This document shows positions 58,334 to 64,000 of a DNA stretch of 64,000 nucleotides, piece after piece. Under the pieces are notes generated by a model. That model searched no databases and had not been told where the DNA came from. It was given only the letters and a program-made list of their open reading frames with translations. The DNA is from Caldicellulosiruptor naganoensis (GTDB lineage Bacteria; Bacillota; Thermoanaerobacteria; Caldicellulosiruptorales; Caldicellulosiruptoraceae). Positions within the stretch are counted from its first letter, which is position 1. Each line of letters begins with the position of its first letter. The position numbers and the translations under genes were made by a program. The DNA is taken from contig NZ_CP113864.1 of assembly GCF_026914285.1 (NCBI RefSeq), positions 84,582-148,581 of the forward strand, read 5' to 3'.

Positions 58334-60315
58334 CTTGACTTTGTCAGTTAAGAGGTGTTTTTGAGCTAACAAAAAATAACAAAGTCTTAATTTATGCGGG
58401 TTTCAAGAAGAGAAAAATAAAAAATTTTAAAAAATGTAGGGACAAATTTTAGCTTAATATATACTGAATTTGCTTGACTTTTTAAATATTTTGTGGTACA
58501 ATATAACAAACTATCTTCAAGGAGTTGCCATATGTTTGTCAAAATTACTAATGCTGGCGGTTATCAGTATGTTAGGTTAGTCGAAAATTACCGTGAAAAT
58601 GGTAAAGTAAAGCAAAGAGTACTATTTAACTTTGGTAGACTTGATATTCTCAAAGATGACCCCGCTTTTAAAAACATTGTAAAAAAACTATCTGATATTG
58701 TCGCTGAAACAACTACTGAGAATGCAAAAGCTGTTACTATTGAATCTGAAGAAGATATTTCGGATGCAGTTGTAAAAAACTGGGGATACATTGTATACAG
58801 AAAGTTATGGCAGGAGCTTGAAATTGATAAGTTTTTAAAAGGGAAAGCAGCAAAAGAGAGAAAGATAAAATTTGATGTAGACAAAGTAAGTTTTTTAATG
58901 ACCATACAGAGATTGATAGAGCCAATGAGCAAACTAAGAACTTATCATCAGAGAAGCAAATATTTTGGATTTGAAGAGGATATAGATTTGAATCAATTGT
59001 ACAGGTGTTTAGATTTTCTTGACAGTGTAAAAGAAGATTTAGAGACATACCTGTATCAGAGAAATAAAGACTTATTTAAGATGGTAGTTGATGTAGTGTT
59101 TTATGATGTGACGACAATATACTTTGAGAGTTGTAGAGCGGATGAACTTAAAAATTTTGGGTTTAGCAAAGACAACAAGGTAAATGAAGTGCAAGTTGTA
59201 TTAGGGCTTTTGGTGGACAAAGAAGGCAGACCGATAGGGTATGAACTTTTTCCTGGTAATACGATAGATAGCAAGACGATGGTAAAGATACTGAGGAAGC
59301 TGAAGGAAAAATTTAGTATAGATAAGATAATAATAGTAGCAGACAAAGGGCTTAACAGCAGAATAAATTTAAAGATGATAAAAGAAGCTGGGTACGACTA
59401 TATAGTAGCAAGCAGATTAAAGAATGCAAGTAAAGAAATTTTAGATGAAGTTTTTAATGAAGAAGGATATAAAAGACTTGATGGCAAAAGATGTTTGAAT
59501 GCTGAAGAAATTTATGGTGATGAATTCAAATATAAGGTATTGGAAAGAACAAATATTGTCAAGGATGAAGAGGGTAAAGAGTTCAAAATAGAAGAGAATT
59601 TGATAATAACGTATTCAAGCAAGAGAGCCAAGAAAGACAAAGAAGACAGAGAGAGATTGGTAAGAAAAGCCAAAGAGCTTTTAGAGAACAAAGGAAGCAT
59701 AACAGCCTTAGAAAAGAAAGGTGCAAGGAAATATTTGAAGAAGAAATCAAAATCAGAAGAATATGTATTGGATGAGGAAGCGATAAAACGAGATGAGAAA
59801 TTTGACGGTTATTATGCAATTCAAACGAGCAAAAAGGATATGGATGTAGAAGAGGTTTTAGGAGCATATCACGATTTATGGAAGATAGAACAGTCATTCA
59901 GAGTAATGAAAAGCTGTTTAGAAGTGCGACCGATATATCACTTTACAGAAAGCAGAATAAAAGGACATTTTGTGATATGTTTTTTGGCATTTTTACTGCA
60001 AAGGACATTGGAATATATTTTGAGGAGAAAAGGTAAAGGAATAAGTAGTGAAAGGATAATGGAAGCAATATATTCAATGAACTTTTTTGAAATAGAGATA
60101 AAAGGGAAGAAATATTTGATAAAGCAAAAAATTGAGGGAGAAGCTGGAGATATACTGAATGTAATGAAGATAAAGGGTCCAAAAAACTTCATGACATATG
60201 AGGAAGGCTTAGAATTTATTGGTATTAGCAAATGATGTAGTGACAAAATTGAGGTCCATATTTTGTCAATCCCAGTCCTCCCAAGCTTTTTGAGCTTCAA
60301 ACTGACAAAGTCAAG
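58334..60315 (+). mobile_element. IS1634-family insertion sequence, copy 3
   Basis: Third 1,982-bp copy, same orientation and ends, in a paralogue remnant within duplication copy B. Because copy A lacks it, the insertion came after the 3-kb duplication. Confidence 0.92.
58532..60235 (+). CDS. IS1634-family DDE transposase, copy 3
   Basis: Intact 567-residue transposase, same protein as copies 1 and 2, with promoter, AAGGAG and ATG arranged as in copy 1. Confidence 0.93.
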   Translation: MFVKITNAGGYQYVRLVENYRENGKVKQRVLFNFGRLDILKDDPAFKNIVKKLSDIVAETTTENAKAVTIESEEDISDAVVKNWGYIVYRKLWQELEIDKFLKGKAAKERKIKFDVDKVSFLMTIQRLIEPMSKLRTYHQRSKYFGFEEDIDLNQLYRCLDFLDSVKEDLETYLYQRNKDLFKMVVDVVFYDVTTIYFESCRADELKNFGFSKDNKVNEVQVVLGLLVDKEGRPIGYELFPGNTIDSKTMVKILRKLKEKFSIDKIIIVADKGLNSRINLKMIKEAGYDYIVASRLKNASKEILDEVFNEEGYKRLDGKRCLNAEEIYGDEFKYKVLERTNIVKDEEGKEFKIEENLIITYSSKRAKKDKEDRERLVRKAKELLENKGSITALEKKGARKYLKKKSKSEEYVLDEEAIKRDEKFDGYYAIQTSKKDMDVEEVLGAYHDLWKIEQSFRVMKSCLEVRPIYHFTESRIKGHFVICFLAFLLQRTLEYILRRKGKGISSERIMEAIYSMNFFEIEIKGKKYLIKQKIEGEAGDILNVMKIKGPKNFMTYEEGLEFIGISK

Positions 60316-60429
60316 AAAAATTATTGATTTTAGTTATGGGCTCCTTTATAATATTTCTCTTTGTAATAACAGTCAAGTTGTTAGATGAACCCAATATTAT
60401 ATTTACTATATTATTGAGGAAGAAGTTTT
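60316..60429. repeat. Long direct repeat flanking IS copy 3, right
   Basis: Second copy of the 114-bp repeat at 58220-58333. Confidence 0.9.
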
Positions 60430-60494
60430 AGAGGAGCCGTTTCTAATGTTCGTTCTGATTCAAATAAATAGCCAACAAAATTCATTTTATTCAA
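60316..60494 (-). pseudogene. Paralogue family remnant (member 11), 5' part
   Basis: Starts at TTG 60494 (FVGYLFESE...), identical in plan to remnant 10 at 48781, and is cut by IS copy 3. Confidence 0.6.
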
Positions 60495-60664
60495 TTATTC
60501 TATCTTCCAGACTTATTGTATTTATTTACGTATGATATAATGATTTGAGGGAGAAGCTAAAAAATTCTCTCTCAGAAATTTAAACGTGGCAAACTTTTAT
60601 TTATCCTTTTCAAGTTTTGCTTTAAAAGAAAAGATTTTAAAAATGATTTCAAAAAAACTTGCTA

Positions 60665-62014
60665 TTATAAGATTAATAAAAATTCATCATTCGCTTTGTT
60701 TTTTTCAACAAGTGTAATTGTAAAAGGACTTGAAAGAGGGTATTTTGTGATAAATTCAAAAAAAGCTGAAGAAGACTCTAATGAATATACCTTTATTTTA
60801 TAATGCTTTGGAATATCTCTATAGTCAAAACGAGGGGAGAAAGTTAAAAAAAGACCATGTTTTAAGATGTACTTGTACATGATATCTGGCATAAATTGCT
60901 CTTCTTTACTTAGGAGAATATTTACCCTTTTTGTATTGTTACCATTTAAAAATTCTTTACTTATTCTTAACAGATTTTGTTTATCATTTATTTCTTCAAT
61001 TGATAAAGAGATAGCCGTTAGAAAACCATTATTATAGTGCATGAATTTATTATCAAGATTGATTGAAGTTTGCATTATCTCTTTGGTATAATTTTTAAGT
61101 TCTAATTTTATAAGCTTGGATAAATTAGTTTTTAAAGATTTCTTAATATAGTAGAAGCACAAATCTTTTATCGATTCAATATCATCCAAATAGCGAAAGG
61201 AAAAATTTTCTGAGATACGTTCAACAATATAAGCGTCTAAAAATAATTTTTGATTTTTAACATCTTCAATAAATTTATTCAATGGATAAAATGCAAAAGC
61301 CTCCCAAAAGTGTTGAATCATTCTTGAATTTTCTGGTGGCCAATACATTTCCTTTTCCTCAGCGTCAATTTGTCCAAATTTGATAAATATAAAACCGTCA
61401 TTATTGCTAACAGGAAAATACCTTATATAGGATATAGGAAATGGCTTTTTAGAATCATTATCGTAAATGTAACTATAGAATTTATTTTCAAAAAGGTCTA
61501 TTACATAAATTTGCCATTCATTATCAGAATTGGGAAGAGAAAACTTTCTGTGTATAATTATTATATAGCGAGAATTTACCATTTTAAAAAAGCGAATGGG
61601 AGGCACAATGAAATTACTTATACCTTCCTGTTCTAAGTGATTTTCCCATAGCCTCAATTCAACAATAGGAATTTCAATAATGTCTTTTTCATATGTATTT
61701 AGCAAGTTAATACTCCTAACAGTGATTTTAACATAGTCATCTGCAATATTCCAGTAATACCCATATAATAAGTTATTTATTTCATCAAAATAAATAATTT
61801 CATCTAACTCTTTTTTAAACAGGTAGGTTTTAAGTTGAAGATTTGAGATATCAATAAAACATATTCCAATAGATTTATATGTGCTTTGCTTTAATACACT
61901 TCTTAATAAGAAATTTTTGCACTCTAATGGTAAACTACCCAATTGATTATCTTTTAAAACATTATGCATTTCAGATGATAAATCTTGAATATAAACAACT
62001 TCAATGTTCGTCAT
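60665..62014 (-). CDS. ~450-residue paralogue family, member 9
   Basis: A 449-residue intact protein, almost identical to member 4 (differences cluster in the first 25 residues). The ATG at 62014 follows AGGAGG at 62021-62026; the frame is open to 62038 but that part lies in front of the ribosome site. Hallmark FIKFGQIDAEEK then FYPLNKFIEDV. Directly downstream of cassette 3 with a hairpin between, so the candidate immunity gene for tip 3. Confidence 0.72.
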   Translation of the reverse strand: MTNIEVVYIQDLSSEMHNVLKDNQLGSLPLECKNFLLRSVLKQSTYKSIGICFIDISNLQLKTYLFKKELDEIIYFDEINNLLYGYYWNIADDYVKITVRSINLLNTYEKDIIEIPIVELRLWENHLEQEGISNFIVPPIRFFKMVNSRYIIIIHRKFSLPNSDNEWQIYVIDLFENKFYSYIYDNDSKKPFPISYIRYFPVSNNDGFIFIKFGQIDAEEKEMYWPPENSRMIQHFWEAFAFYPLNKFIEDVKNQKLFLDAYIVERISENFSFRYLDDIESIKDLCFYYIKKSLKTNLSKLIKLELKNYTKEIMQTSINLDNKFMHYNNGFLTAISLSIEEINDKQNLLRISKEFLNGNNTKRVNILLSKEEQFMPDIMYKYILKHGLFLTFSPRFDYRDIPKHYKIKVYSLESSSAFFEFITKYPLSSPFTITLVEKNKANDEFLLIL

Positions 62015-62061
62015 TTTTATCCTCCTAAATAAAAGCATTGACTACTTTGTATTTAAAAGAC

Positions 62062-62097
62062 AAGAGGTAGCTTAAAAAGTTTGTTTAGCTACCTCTT
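62062..62097 (-). terminator. Hairpin after toxin-tip cassette 3
   Basis: AAGAGGTAGCT (62062-62072) pairs with AGCTACCTCTT (62087-62097), between the cassette stop and member 9. Confidence 0.7.
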
Positions 62098-62117
62098 AAA
62101 AGTAGGATAATTTGAGT

Positions 62118-63449
62118 TTAATAAGGATAGAATATATGAGGTCGTTTTCTAATCTCATTAAAAAATACGTGAAAGTGAGGAAAATAATTTGGGTCATCTT
62201 TATGAGGAGTTTTATGTTCATAATAATATGCTTGTGGAAAACCATGAATAGACGCATAAAAAACTACTTCTTTAGCTAATAATTCTGCAGAATTTCTACT
62301 TTTAGCAAAGATATCACCACCGTCTAAGACTACAGCCTTAGCTGTGCTAAAATCAACAGCAGGGCCAACATAAAGTTTTTTGTCGTCAGAGATATAAGCT
62401 AAAAAATAGTCGTATGAGCTGTTTCTTATTTTATCAACTTATGTTTCAGCTAAGTAATAAGTTGCTCCACCAACTACAATAATGCCAGCTACACCAAGAA
62501 TGGCATACAAAAGAGATTCAAGAAGTCCTAATGCCCATGGCAAAGCTATAGCAAACTGTGCCGAGACAGTTTCAGAATCACCAATATTATACTCTTCCTT
62601 TGTTTTTTCATCAATCAATTTTGCTTTTAAATTCTCACCATCAAAGTATTCTACTTTTACAGAAAAGTTTTTTCTTCTGGGATTGATGTGTCTAAACTTT
62701 TATCAAACTTTTTATTTTTGATTGGCTTGACTTTTAATTTTATCTCATTTGTATCTTTGTCAAGCGTAGCAATATACTTGTATCCTTCATACTCAGCTTC
62801 TGCTGCTTTAATTTTTTTGTCAACATTATAGACCTTTATTTTATCTTTCCAAACATCATATCTTGGCTTTGCAAAGCTGACAGAATTGATAAGAAAATTT
62901 GAATCTCACAAGACCAAAGCCAAATATATTATCTTTACCTTTTTCACCTAGGTCTTCAGAAAGTTTTAGGAGTAGATTATAGATTTTATCTTTGTTTATG
63001 CTGTGCTTAGGTAGCAAGCTCCACTTTTCTGGTTTGCTTAAGATAAGAGCGATAATTGCTGTCAGGTGTGCAGCAGCAACAGAGTTTCCACTTGAGAGTT
63101 TGTAGCTATTGTTTGGAGCTGTGGACAAAATATTTTCACCATAAGAGCAAAAATCAATTTTGCCTTGAGAAGAAAACTGCGATATTTGGTTTTTGTAGTT
63201 GACAGAAGCAACAGAAATAACCTCATTGTATGATGCAGGAAAGCCTGCTTTTGAACCAAATGAATTTCTTGCCGAGGCAACAATGATTATTCCATGTTTT
63301 GTTGCTTTTAAAACAGCTTTTCAGAGTTTTGGATTATCAGATGAGGTGGAAAAACTCATGTTTGCAATGTTAATCTTGTTTTTTATACAAAAATCAAGAG
63401 CACGTACAACGAGGTCAACTTTTCCTTCAAGTTTTTTATTTAAGATTTA
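62118..63449 (-). pseudogene. Subtilase-derived toxin-tip cassette 3
   Basis: The longest subtilase piece: from 63449 it reads LNKKLEGKVDLVVRALDF, IANMSFSTSSDNPKL, an in-frame TGA, GIIIVASARNSFGSKAGF (oxyanion Asn), SSGNSVAAAHLTA (catalytic Ser), then the shared frameshift and spacer. The arm from about 62552 to 63230 is nearly identical to cassettes 1 and 2. The tip is a third variant (LYVGPAVDFSTAKAVV) ending PHFHVFF...RPHIFYPY, with one in-frame TAA near 62440. The 5' end is cut by the second IS type at 63450, so the Asp/His part of the protease is missing. Confidence 0.72.
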
Positions 63450-64000
63450 GGTTGTTGAATAAAAAATATTACCAGCAATGCATAAAACAAACATAAATTA
63501 TTGATTCCATTCATAAGCGAAAGAAAACTTTTTACCTTCTAACTTTCTAAGAAGTTGCTCAAACAGCTTAGTATCCAATCAATATACCTTTTATAATTTC
63601 TAAATCCCTTGAGCCTTACATTCTCAAGATTATATTCACCTTTTAATTTGCTAAGTAGTCTTTCAATCTTTGTTCTCTGCCTGTATAACTTTTTACCCTC
63701 TTCAGTTTCTAAAAATCTTATGTTCTTGCTTCTAAAACTATTGCTAACATTGTTTATATCTTTCATGTTTCTTTTGTTTATCCCGGCAACAAATTTAACT
63801 TTAAGCTCATTTGCTATATTAAACTATTCTACTACAATCGTATCCCGCATCTGCTAATACAATCTCACAGCCAAAGAGCCCCATGCCCTATACAAAAGCT
63901 CTTCTTGTCGCACGTCTATTAATTTGCCTCTGTTAAAATCCAGAAAAGTGGTATTACTTCTTCTTTACCTGTATACAAAAGATGTAATTTGTATCCCCTA
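63450..64000 (-). mobile_element. Second IS type, copy running off the window
   Basis: Left inverted repeat GGTTGTTGAATAAAA at 63450 and the 3' part of the same broken transposase (open piece 63766-63539 with RTKIERLLSKLKGE). Nearly identical to 39091-39640, including the in-frame stops. Confidence 0.85.

Larger units (their letters stand above)
56999..62097 (-). repeat. ~3-kb segmental duplication, copy B (with IS copy 3)
   Basis: Counterpart of 47389-50383. The IS insertion at 58334 and the 114-bp duplication account for the extra length. Direct orientation. Confidence 0.8.

Noticed and set aside
43017..60315. IS copies 2 and 3 as ends of a composite transposon
   Set aside because: Each copy has its own private direct repeat of different length, showing independent single insertions.

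Overview
The window reads as chromosomal DNA of a thermophilic, AT-rich Firmicute. Caldicellulosiruptor is my best guess, inferred from overall gene style, extended -10 promoters and the mix of families; it was not checked by search. No rRNA, tRNA or CRISPR array was seen. The left and right ends are repeat-rich accessory DNA with many broken genes, and the middle is ordinary, well-kept chromosome.

1-9.7 kb: two duplicated lipoprotein blocks with a near-identical 5' part and different C-termini. One copy is frameshifted and split by a 1,982-bp IS1634-type element. Between them lie a Doc-type toxin-antitoxin pair, two copies of a 44-residue membrane-protein gene missed by ordinary length cut-offs, repeated promoters and terminators, and decaying minus-strand genes.

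10-27.3 kb: a GT4 glycosyltransferase and a nucleotidyltransferase with a dead phosphomannomutase-like tail; an intracellular GH5 hydrolase; a VanZ-like protein; a GntR/YtrA-controlled ABC exporter operon whose last permease is frameshifted; a Trk potassium-uptake operon (two TrkA proteins, a 44-residue membrane peptide, TrkH, an OB-fold-like protein); a SpoIID-like protein overlapping queA; and a heptad-repeat coiled-coil protein.

27.5-35.5 kb: a complete four-gene type II Wadjet anti-plasmid system, jetABCD. 35.6-39.1 kb: a two-component system divergent from a secreted protein and a NapH-like gene. The promoter facing those two genes carries four 11-bp-phased direct repeats, a PhoB-type operator. 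The NapH-like gene is cut off by a second IS type.

40-63.5 kb: the most unusual region. All native genes lie on the minus strand. Seven intact and at least four broken members of an unrecognised family of about 450-460 residues alternate with three subtilase-derived cassettes. The cassettes share a nearly identical arm but end in divergent tips that keep an HxH...HIF(F/Y)P motif. Each tip is followed by a hairpin and then a family member. This looks like an archive of silent polymorphic-toxin tips with candidate immunity genes, shaped by tandem duplication, gene mosaicism and IS insertion. The three IS1634-type copies are flanked by direct repeats of 589, 95 and 114 bp, the long variable target duplications for which that IS family is known.
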